Shown: one piece after another, positions 1 through 11,121 of the stretch
Layout of the letters: every line of letters starts with the position of its first letter
How positions within the stretch are numbered: the stretch's first letter is position 1
Assembly: GCA_944472155.2 (NCBI GenBank)
Contig: OX235279.1
Coordinates: 145,164,199-145,228,198, forward strand
DNA: 64,000 nt
Source: Trichobilharzia szidati
Taxonomy: Eukaryota > Platyhelminthes > Trematoda > Strigeidida > Schistosomatidae
Reading direction: 5' to 3'
Position numbers and translations under genes: made by a program
The notes under the pieces: generated by a model
The model's database searches: none
The model's input: only the letters and a program-made list of their open reading frames with translations
Told to the model about the DNA's origin: nothing

Positions 1-48
1 TTGACTGTTTCGTTTGTTAGTTAGTTTGTTTGCTTGTTTGTTTCAATG
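1..48. repeat. GTTT-rich simple repeat
   Basis: Degenerate tandem units of GTTT/GCTT open the window. No coding signal is visible. Confidence 0.7.
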
Positions 49-381
49 AATACAATTCTAAAAATGGGGATAATACAAATTAGCCTAATAAATTGTTTTT
101 ACATGAAGGGATAAAAATGAAAACATTTTGATCAGTTTTCAAAGTTTCTAGTGAAATGGACATTGGGGAGCGAATTGTTTAACTGAAGAAATTACCAGTT
201 TTCAGGTAATTTTTCTGAACATTCGTGACAGATATTGCAACAAGTGGGCTACATTACAGGTTTTTTTTAAAAAGATTTTATAGTCTGAATGAACACTATC
301 AGTACAGTATGAAACTGATGAATTCAATAAATCCTCCTGTATCAACACTTTTCCTTGTTTCAAATTTGTATTGCGGAATTC

Positions 382-556
382 TTATTATTCCCTTGGGTTC
401 CGAGTTGAGCACACGACTTCAATAACAACTCTCCACTTTGTTCTATCTTCTGCCATCCCCTTCAGCTGGGTCTACGATTGCCAAAACTGTCTCATGTCCT
501 TCTCACACCATCTCCTCAATGTCACCCTTGGACGACTCCGTCGTCTCTATTGAGAA
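382..556 (-). mobile_element. RTE-type LINE (SR2-like), 3' end only
   Basis: Read on the minus strand this is the last ~170 bases of the RTE family whose best copy lies at 59,119-59,960. It shares the region just after the reverse-transcriptase C-terminus and the closing block around TTCC..GGAACC..AAGGGAATAATAAT. It is heavily 5' truncated, as expected for target-primed reverse transcription. No useful coding capacity remains. Confidence 0.7.
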
Positions 557-2236
557 ATCGATGTTTCGAATTAGAAATGATAGAATTGGATAGATGATGG
601 AAGTATTGGAAACATAGCATATCCGACAGTGAATACGATACGAGTTTAAATTCCCACACCAACCACTGATATTCACAAGATAGATATGGGTGATGTGAAT
701 CGTTGACATACATTTGGAGTCTGACTTCAAACCAGTCAAATCCCTGTAAAGACACATATACACACACTCAAAAACTGACTTAATGTTAACCAGCAACTGA
801 TTTCAAGAGGAAATTGCCTGGAGGTCTAGTAAGAAATCGTGACTAGGCCGTCTACCATGTTGACAATAATGATATTAGCTATCGGTGGTGCTATTCGTTC
901 TCAGATGTTGGATTCCATCCCACTGGGTGCATGGTCGATAAGCCTACCTCGAAACGTGAAAATCTTGAGTTTTATAGCCGGTTGGGTTACGGGAGAGTCG
1001 TTCTGAAGGATTCCAGAGTAGCATAAAACAAAGAGCCATCCAGTGGTTGTTGATTTTCAGTGCTTCTCGGCTAATTATTAATCTTAAAATTCCTCCTTTA
1101 GTTCTGATTTCATGACGAATGAACTCAGGATGTTTCAGTCTGCATAACACATAGTTGTTTTGTATCACCTGGAACCCGGTTTATAAAATAATGAAATATA
1201 CGATTAGATTAAAATTAATAGAAAGCATTCTAAAAGATACGTCGTGATAAAATAGGTTCAAATTTATTTAGTTCAAGAATTTATACTACTTGCATAATTT
1301 GTCATCTCACTGTTAGTAGTATATCAATAATGAGTTTTAAAATCCTCAATTTTGAAAAAGTACAATTTACCCAAAATTATTTTATGCCGGATATCAGCAA
1401 TTATACTTTTTTTCTGTTTTATGCAAATTATTTAATTTCACTATGATTATTATCTCTATTGCTATTAATATTATCATTAACGTTATTAGCACCAGTGAAT
1501 TTATTTAGGAGAGAATTTTTCAGAATTCCAAATATCATGTAGTTTAATTAATCAGAATATAAGTGAAATATGATTGTTCATATCAGTGTGATTCTGTGAA
1601 AATGGATTATGCAAAACTTTTCGGATTATCGATTGTCACTGTAATTTGGAGAGTGGTTTCTTCAAGTTGAAGGATATCAGAAATGGACGGTGTGCAACAA
1701 TCTTCTCCTAGAGTGGGTAGTATTTATTACTCAGTCGAAAGTACAACTGCCACACACTAGCATGGAGAGTTTCCCACATGAAACGAAAATTCTAGAAGGC
1801 ACCAGGTAGTCTTAATTGCCATTCAGAATTTCAGTCTTACAAATTTCGGATATGGTGGTAGAATTCCTCTTGTCACTAAATGAAGCGCACACTAGTCAGA
1901 TGCTACAGTTCAATTTCCTAGTCTATTAGTGGTCGACTTTGAGGCTAATTCAGTACAGTTTTAACAAGAAGTCATTTTCATTTGTGTGTAATAAGCTGAA
2001 TATGAGGATGGGTACTCACTGGTGACGTTGAATGCGGGGTATGGTAACTGACATCGTGAAGACTGGTAACGTCCATATTAAGGCCATCCAAATGTAGTCC
2101 TAAGATAAAGCAAAACAACTGTCCAAAGCGTTATGATATCCAGTGAGGCTGCAACTTATTTCATTTTAGCCATTTCGAAGACAAAAGAAAGTTGGAGCAA
2201 AGAATATTTTTCTCGATAAATTTCTCGTCCTGATTT

Positions 2237-2238
<2 letters not shown>
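557..2238. other. No recognisable gene
   Basis: I find no repeat family, RNA gene or convincing exon here. Open frames of 60-97 codons (for example minus strand 503-796) have no recognisable domain and fit chance in AT-rich DNA. Confidence 0.5.

Positions 2239-2270
<32 letters not shown>
2239..2270. repeat. (TA)n microsatellite
   Basis: About 16 TA units. The LTR-like element begins directly after it and more TA units follow its far end at 2572, so the element appears to have inserted inside a TA tract. Confidence 0.9.
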
Positions 2271-2274
<4 letters not shown>

Positions 2275-2572
2275 ACAACAGAAGACAAGGGCCAGGCAAC
2301 AGATCGTTTACTATGGAAAGTCAACACATATTTATAAATTTTAATGTACGTCGGTGGCACAGTGGTTAGGACTCTCGCCAACTATGTATATGGTCCGGGG
2401 TTCGACCCCCTGCCGGCGCATCTCTTTGTGACTGTGTCAGATCATCCATATGCTAACTATATCCGCCTACGCAAAGCCTTTGTTCTCATTTTCTCACCAC
2501 CAATATTGCGGAGATAAACACTGAAGTCAATTACTGTCTACCAACTTTGGCTAGCAGCCAGCTCTCACCACA
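2271..2572 (+). mobile_element. LTR-like element, solo copy, interrupted by tRNA-like block
   Basis: Starts TGCAACAACAGAAGACAAGG and ends CTCTCACCACA, so it has TG...CA termini. TATA flanks both sides but cannot be scored as a target duplication because the flanks are TA repeats. The same unit occurs at 57,615-57,862 (248 bp, TG...CA, flanked by ATAA on both sides) and, shortened, at 43,811-44,062 on the other strand. Here about 70 internal bases are replaced by a tRNA-like block (2345-2417). A solo LTR is the best reading. A short DNA element is an alternative, since no internal retroviral-type region is present to prove the assignment. Confidence 0.55.
2345..2420 (+). repeat. tRNA-like SINE head without a SINE tail
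   Basis: Contains a Pol III A-box-like GGCACAGTGGTTAGG and B-box GGGTTCGACCC, with acceptor-stem halves GTCGG and CCGGC. It is the same head as the SINEs at 30,675 and 31,473, but the SINE body and tail are absent and the LTR-like sequence resumes at once at GCATCTCT. Confidence 0.75.
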
Positions 2573-3479
2573 TATATATATATATCCTAGAATAATCTTC
2601 ATTAACAATATTACTGTTTTTGATAGGAAATTAGTAACCAGTGTGACGTGTCTAGTCCTTTCTTTGGTGCAGACTGAATTCTATCAGTCAGGTTTGCAGC
2701 ACTTGGTGACATGGGTTCAAATCTCAGAAGGGACATGAGTTCCTTCAAGGTTGCAGATACGCCTTGCTGACTGGTGAGTGCCAACTGGCACGAAATGTAG
2801 GTCAGGTAAGGCTTCCTGCCAATTGCCTCCAACTATCTATCGTTAATGTTTTCAAGTAATGTCGATTTAATAAGGTTCACGGAACTACAATTCAAGAAAG
2901 ATGCGTAAATTATAAAAAGCATGAAAAATGAAATGCTAAATAGAAAGTAAGATAAAATTGAGGGAGTTTATGCAACATATGCTGGGCTTTTTACTGTGGA
3001 TTCCGACAGCCTCATTAATATGTAACAGACAAACTCGTAAGGTAAAATTATGGTTTTGTCGAAATACGTACGCTACATAACTTTGAAAGCCTTGTTGGCA
3101 TCTATTTTGTGTTCTGTATTCATGAAATGAGATAGGGTAGAGCCTTGTTTGCTCATCATAGTCCCACGTCTTTTTAGAAAGAAGCTTCTTTCGGAATACA
3201 CAATGACGTTCATTTTTTATCTAAAAAGAAATTTGTCCAGAAGGATTGACTGCTTGGCTATTTAACCAGGGAGTACTGGTTTCCACTGGATCTCCAGCTG
3301 AAGTCTGTTCGTTATCAATTTGGAAATCTATCAAATCCCTGCACAAAAGCATTTGAATATTAGTCTAGTGCTCAACGTTAACTAAATATAGGATCGGGTT
3401 GCCTTTAGTTTTAACTGGAATCGGTAACCCATGGTGTTAGTCAAGTTGGGTGTGAGGACAACGGTTGGGGGTCACACTA
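2573..3479. other. Unassigned sequence
   Basis: It begins with a short TA tract. Around 2660-2830 there is a B-box-like GGGTTCAAATC. A loosely similar stretch at 60,755-60,870 suggests a further old tRNA-related repeat, but I cannot define its ends. The rest shows nothing recognisable. Confidence 0.35.
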
Positions 3480-3690
3480 TATCGCGTATTGGAGGCAGCT
3501 GGAATTAATAGGCCATTATATCCCGTATAGGTGGCTGAATGGTCTACGAGGTCGCCTTGTATAGTGAAGAGCCTTGGTTCGATCCTCAGCAGCGTCATGT
3601 GTACATTCACTGAAGAGTCCCAAACTGGGACGAAAGAGTTGTCCAGTTCTTCTTGTATTTTAGTGGTCAGTTAGTGATAAATTGTGAAGC
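3480..3690 (+). mobile_element. Sm-alpha-like SINE with hammerhead-type core
   Basis: The tRNA-like part is GTGGCTGAATGGTCTACGAG followed by B-box GGTTCGATCC. It is followed at 3610-3636 by CTGAAGA, a hairpin with stem GTCCC/GGGAC, and GAAA, which is the layout of a hammerhead core. Schistosome Sm-alpha SINEs are known to carry a Pol III promoter plus a hammerhead ribozyme (established knowledge). Of the copies in this window this one keeps the best-formed stem II. Confidence 0.75.
3610..3636 (+). ncRNA. Hammerhead-like core in Sm-alpha SINE
   Basis: CUGANGA, a 5-bp stem II closed by a CAAA-CU type loop, then GAAA. Stems I and III were not resolved with confidence, so activity cannot be claimed. 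Confidence 0.5.
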
Positions 3691-4360
3691 GGTTTTTCTC
3701 ATATCTTGGACCAGTAATTTATCGGTCATGTAATTAATTGCATTTTATAATCACCTTGGCTATTTCCAAGATTTAATAAGGCATTTGCCTTCTAAGCCAG
3801 TCTTCTAAGTCTTTCTCAGCATGTGAATAGTACTCGAGTGATCAGTTGTATATTGTTATGTATTGACGTAACTGTAAGAATGAACCTAAATCCAGTGTTA
3901 TAAACGACACCACACTTAACCATATGCTTAATGTTGTTCACTTTATTTCTTAGACATGCTGTTACCCGATACGTAAATATATATGACCAGAGATTTTTGA
4001 AATTTGTCGGCAGAGAATACCCTACATCTCTCTTTCTATTTTTATTGCCTTCAAATGAACTCCATTTTTTTAAAAATAATATAATTAAAATTTATCCAAC
4101 GGGAGTAATTACTTTCAACTGACTTTCAGTTAAATTAATTTTAATGCATACAATTTGCCAATATGGACTATTTTTAATCCAACTTGAGAACAATTAGCAG
4201 ATATACGAGATTAATAATAATAATAATTTAACTTCCTGTTTTCAACTCTTTAATTGTTAATTTCCTAAACTTAGTAAAAATTTTTTTCAAAAAAAATGAA
4301 AGGAAGCACAAACTACTACCACTAATAATTGATCATTATTATTTAATCAAGTGGATAGAT
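3691..4360. other. No recognisable gene
   Basis: AT-rich sequence with a short (AAT)n run near 4203-4220. Nothing else is recognisable. Confidence 0.5.
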
Positions 4361-4361
4361 A

Positions 4362-4560
4362 TGAGAGATGCGAAGGGGATGGAGATGTATTGCGCATACC
4401 CTGGGAGAGATATTATAGTGAAATCATACGCCTGGAGGGGAAGCGATGATTTCAGTGTCCAAGGGTGACATAGAGGAGATCATTGTGGAAAGGAAATGAA
4501 AGCTTGTCGGCGAGGCGAAAACACCGGTAGAGAATAACGCACAATGCAGATTTGCTGCTC
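4362..4560 (+). mobile_element. RTE-type LINE fragment, C-terminal region
   Basis: Decayed copy of the RTE C-terminal segment. It shows the GATGGAGATG and CAAGGGTGACATAGAGGAGAT landmarks seen in the copy at 59,690-59,820. It lies next to a second fragment of the same region at 4680-4968 in the same orientation. Confidence 0.6.
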
Positions 4561-4679
4561 AAGGCCAGTATTACATCTGGAACACAATTAATGTATAATA
4601 ACAGTGGTAATGGGAATAGGCAAAGTTATCAAGTTTTAGGATATTTACTTCCAGTGCAATAGATTGATGGTGTTACGTT

Positions 4680-4968
4680 GAAACAAATATCCAGGAAGAA
4701 ATGGAGATGGATTGGCCATACTCTGAGCAATGAAACCATCAAGTGACATCACTAGACAAGCCATTGCTCGAGTGGAACCCGAAAGGGAAGTGGCGAGTTG
4801 GTCGTCAGTGCAAGGGTGACCTGGAGGAGGTGATGTAAAGAGGAGATGAAAACGTGTAGACAGACTTGGAGCCAGGTGAAGACTCTAGCAGAGAACCGAA
4901 CGCAATGGAGACGCACGGCTGAAGCCCTATGTTCGTCTAGGAATTAAAGGAAACAATAATAATAATAA
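4680..4968 (+). mobile_element. RTE-type LINE, 3' end with AAT tail
   Basis: It encodes remnants of the K-W-R-W-I-G-H-T-L motif shared by RTE C-termini, then the ARQAIA..EPEREVA region, then the common 3' block, and ends in (AAT)n at about 4953-4969. It is 5' truncated and frameshifted. Confidence 0.75.
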
Positions 4969-5550
4969 TATACGTTTCAGGTTTATAGTCTACATTTCTC
5001 ACTAGGTTGTTTGAAAGTAGTATGCAACAACTGTAAAGTACTAGTTGGATGTGAATAGTTCACTAAGTAAATTTTTTATGAAAGAAAATCAGACTTAGAA
5101 AGAAAGCTTAGAGAAAGAAAACAGTTGTTTGGAATTGTTGAAACTTTAACTTATTAATCCCCATTGCATCGTATAAGAGAAAAGACGTTCAGACAAGAGT
5201 AACTCCAATGTTTCAGCAGTATAATTTTCCAGCGGTACAATTGCATACATATACATACTAAATTTTCTTAGCAACACAGAAAATATTTCCAAAGATGCGT
5301 CATTAGAATTGTAAATTTTCCCAGACAACAAATTAAGTAGTATGAAAAGTGTCAACCAGGTTGAAACTAAAATAAAGTTAAGTGAGTGAATCAAGTGATA
5401 TAATGTCATTGATGGGATTGAGTAGGATTCACCTGAAACTGAACGAGAATCAAGTTAACAACAGTGTTAATGAGGGATGGAAATCTGATAGGCGGGTGAG
5501 GAAGGAAAATAATACAGTTAAAGAAACAAAATACAAAGGTTACGTATCCA

Positions 5551-6165
5551 GTGTTAGGACACAGATTTAATGACTGGACAAATTTCTTCTGTATGCAGAG
5601 TCCTGGATTTAATGTGTAAATTACCATTGCTTCTACGGTTTGAAGAAGTTTGATTCGTACTCTTTTAACAAGATTCCCGCGTATTCTATGGACGAATTTG
5701 AGGTTAGTTTGTGGGTTAGCTTGCTGTCTAGATTCGATGAGGTGTTCCACGATAGAGGTGTGACGAAGGGGTATTTCTTCTTTATAAAACCATGATTGTG
5801 GGTAAATGTTCGATCATACGAGTGGATAGCAAACACTGGGTACTTCTGACATACCTAGCTCCACACGAGTAGGTCAGTTGATGATAGGTACACATTGATG
5901 AGGCCAGTAGTGGTAGCCCATCCTTCACGTTCATGAGAATTATTGGTTTTGTGAAGAAAGGTGGTGGAAATTCAGTCGCGAAGAAGGTTTTCTTCAATGA
6001 ACTGGTCGGGTGGTTTCTCAGTATATCTGCCAATGAGTAGTCTGCATTGAATTGTAAATTCAAGTGGAGAAGTGTTTTAGGAGGAGAAGGTGTGTATGGG
6101 CGATTTCGATGGTTCGTGCTTCATGGATTTTGTGATGAAACGTTCTGGGTAGCCATTTTTAATTT
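5551..6165 (-). mobile_element. Penelope-like element fragment (GIY-YIG region)
   Basis: Minus-strand translations carry, in order, a post-RT segment (DYSLADILRNHP), the GIY-YIG start CGARYVRSTQCLLSTRMIEHLP, and the terminal part VEHLIESRQQ...VIYTLNPGLCIQKKFVQSLNL. This is the usual C-terminal order of schistosome PLEs. The segments fall in different frames and carry stops. The nearest relative in the window is the copy at 27,077-28,015. PLEs pair a telomerase-related reverse transcriptase with a GIY-YIG endonuclease. Confidence 0.75.
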
Positions 6166-7392
6166 ACTTAATTAATTTTATTTTACTGTCAACCCGTTAT
6201 CTGAAAAAAATTTACAATTCGAATGACACATTTTTAGAAATATTTCTTTTGTTGTTAAGATCGTTCACCATATATTTATCCAATTGTACAGCTTTAGAAT
6301 GATATCACTGAAACAGTGGAGTAACTCTTCGCTGAACATTTTAACTTATTACTTTAATGAGTTAATTGACGTGTGTTAGTTATTATTCCGAAAAATTACC
6401 AGAAAGTAGATAATTCATTTTGCTAGTATTACAGTTTAACCTCAGTTACTCTGGAACAGGTATTTCATGTATTATGCAGTCAGCCACACATATTGTTTTA
6501 GGGCTGATAATTATACTCAGTCACTTAAGTAATGGTAGGCGCTTGACTTGTTTAAGCCAATGAACAGCATATTCATGTCCAAGTTTATGGCTTTTCAATG
6601 GTTTACCTTCTACCTATTAATTCATTCGGTTGTTTTTTCAGTCTTGAAAGAAATTTGAAAGTATATCACATTGAAATCAAGTATCCTTTAAACATTGCTG
6701 TACATTTCTTGAAGTTGAATAACTTGAATAAATTACTCACAATATGTGATTTTCCCTTCACTGTTCCGATACACTGTACTAGGCTAGTTTGTTCAGAGGA
6801 AAATGTTGGCGGGATCCGATTGTTATTCTTTTTTCACAGTTCTCGGAGTAAAGGTTATATTACTGAGAAGTTTTTAATTTACGACATCAACTGTATTACA
6901 GATTTATGAAGATGAAACAATGAGCGAACAACTCTTTGAAAAGTTGAGACACTCAGCGGTACCCTGTACTATAAAAGTAGGAAAACCAACTGTACAAACA
7001 GATAAAAAAAGGTGAAACTCATTGGTGGCAAGAGAGTAGGGATTTTCAGATCAAACATTCTGCTACAGAGATGTCTCACCGAAACGTAGGATATATGCAC
7101 TACAATAAGGAGTAATTAAGTGGAATGTAGAACAGAAACAAGTGGATCTGTCAATAATCTCTTTACCGCCAACTACAATCAGACATTATGCAAAAGACGG
7201 AAAATATATATTATCTTAGTCTTTTTTTCACCATAAATACAACTGACAGTTTAACAGATTTTCGTGATTTATGAAAGTTGCCCATCCAATGTGAATTTCA
7301 GTGTCATATAATCTTACACTTCCCACATCCTCAGTTAAATTAAATGCAAACTGTGAATCCACTGCTCCATTTATCTAAATGTTGACTAGTTG
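6166..7392. other. No recognisable gene
   Basis: AT-rich sequence. The longest open frame (6598-6909 plus, 103 codons) has no recognisable domain, and no repeat family is evident. Confidence 0.5.
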
Positions 7393-8765
7393 TAATAATA
7401 ATAATAATAATCACTTTATTCCACAACAATAACAATTTACAGCATGGAATTTTCAGCGTTTCTTTTACATATTGCAATGGTTTAGCTCTGTTTATAATTA
7501 TATAAATGTATAAAATGTTAAAATATTGATAGTTAATAGGAAAAAATAAAGCCCCAACAAAATCACACCATTGCTAGGTCATAGTGAATAATAAATAAAT
7601 AATATAACAAATAACACATGCAATAATATGCATCATTACATTTTATAGTTTAGTTAATGATTTAAAAGTTGTAAAAGTTCTTTTCTGATATTCGTCTCTT
7701 CACACAATACTCGTGCCCAGTATGGTACGGTCGAATTTTTATATTTTGTAGTACGAGCATAAATGTTTATGAAATTTCTTCTGGTTTTACCCGAAGAGAT
7801 ACAAGGAAACAATTGTGAATAAAGAGGATGTTCATTATTAGACAAGATAACTTTAGCTAAGTGTTTACAAGAATTCATATGCTTATTGACAACAGTGTCA
7901 GTTAGTTGAGTCAAAAGGATAGCACTGACCCTACTTACAGCCTTCAATGTTCTTCGTAGTATTATATGGTCTTTCTTGAGTAGCCCAGGGAAGAATAATG
8001 GAGAACAATAAAGAATGATGGGCAAAACACATGAATTATTAAATTGTATGAGAAGAGGTTGGGTGATACCTGAGTGCCTCAACTTCTTTATGTAATAAGT
8101 CAGACGGGAAACTTTCTTAGAAACTATAAGAATATGAGACGACCAGCAAAGGTTTGAAGAGAAACTAATGCCAAGATAAGAAACACTTGACTTACTCTCT
8201 ATGATGGTACCATCAATATTACAACAGTCATGAGATTGGATCAATGCATGCATGTCTTTTTCACTTCTCAAGCTGAAATCAACAGTATTACATTTAGTTC
8301 GATTTAGTTTAAGACCATTTGAGCTAGACCAATCCTTAACTTCAGCTAAGAAGCCATTCATATGGGAACAATCCAATGTGGAAACTACAGGGACAGAAAC
8401 GGTCAGATCATCAGCATACTTAATCAAGTTAACTTTGGGTGAGTTCGGAAGGTCATGCAAAAAGAAAGAGAAAAGAAATGGAGAAAGTACTGCTCTTTGA
8501 GGCACACCACTTTCAGTTAGCTGAGAAGTGGAGCGCTTTCCAACCAAAGCAGTATGCTGTTTCCTATCCTTAAAATAAGAAGACAGCCATCTAGTTGCCC
8601 AGGCCTTTGTTTGTGCTGAAATCATCTTTCCTAATAAAAGTGTCCTAGGAACAGAGTTAAAAGCTGCAGTATAGTCTAAAAAAGCTGTTCGAACGAACTT
8701 AGCACCCTTATCAAGGCAGGAAACAATATTGTGGTGTATAAACTTTTGTGTAATTAGTCAGTTTT
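7393..8765 (-). mobile_element. CR1-type LINE (SR1-like), 5' truncated
   Basis: On the minus strand this runs from a truncated reverse-transcriptase domain through its C-terminal region and a ~240-base 3' UTR to a (TTA)n tail at 7393-7411. Short tandem tails are usual for CR1-clade LINEs. A second copy of this 3' terminus lies at 32,252-32,345, and a decayed copy of the coding part at 11,570-12,135. Confidence 0.85.
7654..8763 (-). CDS. CR1-type reverse transcriptase, C-terminal part
   Basis: An open frame of about 370 codons with no stop, from the truncated 5' edge near 8763 to the stop at 7654 (first ATG at 8625). It copies element RNA into DNA at a nicked target site. Visible motifs in order are DYTAAFNSV (RT motif A region, with the aspartate), GVPQRAVLSPF (motif B, where the usual glycine after GVPQ is arginine), and KYADDLTVSV (catalytic YADD, motif C). 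These are followed by the conserved YLGISF motif and a long C-terminal region. The endonuclease and the first RT blocks are missing, so the copy cannot mobilise itself. The long open frame in such a truncated copy points to a fairly young insertion. The start is artificial because the gene is cut at its 5' end. Confidence 0.85.
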
Positions 8766-8799
8766 CTGGTAAATGAAAACTGAAATAAACACACACATA

Positions 8800-9060
8800 T
8801 TATCTAGATTACAGGATTTGTGGGGATTTCGGCTTAACTTCAATTGTCAAATGTTCATCACGAACCGACATCAGTTAGAGAGGTTACTGAAGACTAGGCG
8901 GCGCTGGATAGCTGTTTCGTCCTACTTTACGACTATTCATCACTACACACACCCATGACCCCTACACGGATGCAATCCACAACCTTCAAGTCATGGAATT
9001 AAGCTTGTCGACTATTCAGCCACTTGAGGAGTAATCCGGTGACATCCGAATTCTAACTGT
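8800..9060 (-). mobile_element. Sm-alpha-like SINE
   Basis: Minus-strand copy. The 3' part matches other copies (complement of CTGACATCAGTTAGAG and the AATCCCCACAAA end). A hammerhead-like stretch reads GTGATGAATAGTC...GGACGAAACAGC. The tRNA-like head is degraded. It lies head-to-head with the copy at 9140-9350. Confidence 0.65.
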
Positions 9061-9139
9061 GTCAATTTGCCTGGTTCATTAAGTCAAGGTGAACTGGGTG
9101 GCCATCGAAGGCGATGGTGATAGCAATACTGGATTACGA

Positions 9140-9350
9140 GTTGATGCAGCTAGAATTCAAGGGTTATTCAATTGCGGTCAATGCGGCTGAACTGTCCACT
9201 ACTTTCGTCTCATAAATTTAAGGTGCCTGGTTCGATCCCTGGTCAAGTGGTGGATGCACGGTGCTGAAGAGTTCCCAAAATAGGACAAGATAGCTGTTCA
9301 ACTGTCCATCCTTTTCAGTGACCTCTCTAATTCTTGTTCGTTTTTGATGA
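9140..9350 (+). mobile_element. Sm-alpha-like SINE
   Basis: Plus-strand copy starting near CAGCTAGAATTCAAGG, with B-box GGTTCGATCCC and hammerhead-like GTGCTGAAGAGTTCCC...GGACAAGATAGC, where the GAAA is mutated to AAGA. It is diverged and probably old. It forms an inverted pair with the preceding copy. Confidence 0.6.
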
Positions 9351-10255
9351 AAGTCTAATAGTGAAATAAGGTCATTTATTAAATTTTCATATTCTTGGGT
9401 CAGCGTTTCAGTGTCATACTGGAGATATTGATACGTAGAAGGACAAACACAACTGATACAAAATAAACTAGACGGAAGTGTAAAATGAGTAAGTCGTTAT
9501 GAGGCATTCTCACCGTCCGAAAGACTCAAAGACCAATATTATCTTATGGTTTTTACCTTATGAAATTTAACTGTTTGACAAAAGTATACTTGTCATTTTT
9601 GACGTTGAATTTGAAGACCGACTTTTTGTTACCATAGTAATGCAGTCGAGGTTAATCCAACTAAATATAACAATAACAACAATTGATTTAGGTTTGGCTT
9701 AGTGTACTTAGCAAATATTTTAGTGCTTACGCCCTCGATGTTTAGCTAAAATTACACTAGGTGGACAAATACGAAAAAAAACAACCTTAATCGGAATTTT
9801 TCTGCCTGAATAAATGTGTAGAATTAATACTTCGCTAAATCTGGAACAAAATATTTAAAAGAAATTGCTTCTTGTCTACTTTGCTTGAACAAAAGCAATG
9901 TGTATTTTTTTTATTGAGTCATTGGAAAATACTAATTTCATCCAAATCTTTGTTGATTCATAGCCGTGTATATTTATCTTACTTAGCAGCATCTTCAGCT
10001 CATAACTCAACTTGAAGCACGCTCTAAATATGCTTCCTGGTAGGTAAGATAATGAAAGCTTAGCAAACAGACCATGCTGGTCAGAAAACACACCTACCTA
10101 AAAGTCAGCCACCTGACCTACAGATCCCCTCCATTATATTTGCTGTTCTGTTTGCAAGCGATACACTGAGTTAACCAACAATATCCTCATTTAGTATTCT
10201 ATAATTATCATATTCTGGTTTTCTTATTCATGTGTATATTGTATAAGGAAATTAA
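9351..10255. other. No recognisable gene
   Basis: Nothing recognisable. The 71-codon minus frame at 9876-10091 has no known domain. Confidence 0.45.
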
Positions 10256-10257
10256 GT

Positions 10258-10945
10258 GAAGACTCTCAGCCACAGAGTTAGAGCTATATGCTCAAAAGAA
10301 GTAATTGAAGATGAATTACGCATTGTATATGATACTTTGATCGAAAATGGCTATCCTGAAAAATTTATCAAGAAACATATGACAAAGAAAGCGGAAAAGG
10401 ACTACTCACCGCTCACTCAAGGGTGACATACCAAGCTAAATAATTACGAAGTTAAGAAAATCAGTTCAAAGAACTTTTAATGCTGGTGGACTACACGTAT
10501 TATTCTCTACGCGACCAGTGGTGATTCCTCGACTGAAACATGAAGTACCTAGACTAGCCACTTCAAATTGTATCTACTAATTCAACTGCGCTTGTGGTAG
10601 AGTGCGTTATACCGGTCGTTTCTCTAGGAAATTGGTTTTTTGTTCTCGCTCGAGAACATCTACCAGTATGGCTTAATAAAGGTGTAGCAAATACTATCAA
10701 CAGTTAGATATTAGACCATCTGGACCAAACTGGCCACAAAGCCAGCGTGGAAGAATCCTTCTCTATCATCTACTGGGTGCCTAATAAATTGCCAAAATCA
10801 TCGAAACACCGCATGCTCCAAACAACAGAGGCTATTGCAATTCACCTAAAACAACCAGTGCTCTGTGTTCAAAAGAAACAAGTCTAGCCCCTACTACTGC
10901 CCTGTCCCTCAGTAGAGACTGTAAATTCATGAATTTGTAATATTA
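10258..10945 (+). mobile_element. Penelope-like element fragment
   Basis: Frames with stops encode the PLE C-terminal series: a region near 10,300 ending in NGYPEKFIKKHM, a decayed GIY-YIG core (NCACGRVRYTGRFSRK) near 10,590, LDHLDQTGHKA near 10,715, and TEAIAIHLKQPVLCVQKK near 10,830. The order is that of the family, but the endonuclease motif is mutated and frameshifted. Confidence 0.75.
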
Positions 10946-11103
10946 TCTTTCCTAATTTTTCTGACACTCAGCTTATTTTACGTTGATGCTGTTGAGCTGT
11001 AATCCATCAGTGTTATTGATTCGGTGTTATTTAAACAACATTAATGTTGTTCATAACACTAATTCATTCACTCACTATAATGCAAATATAACTGTACAGC
11101 CTG

Positions 11104-11121
11104 CTGATGAAGTTATCGAAA
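11104..11121 (+). ncRNA. Possible hammerhead-like remnant after PLE
   Basis: CTGATGA, seven bases, then GAAA, on the same strand and ~160 bases downstream of the PLE fragment. PLE terminal repeats are known to carry hammerhead motifs. Stem II here is very short, so this may be chance. Confidence 0.25.

Noticed and set aside
503..796. 97-codon minus-strand frame as a host gene
   Set aside because: It overlaps an RTE 3' end at one side, has no recognisable domain and no support from codon pattern or splice context.
2239..2270. TATA promoter
   Set aside because: It is a long TA microsatellite with no downstream gene.
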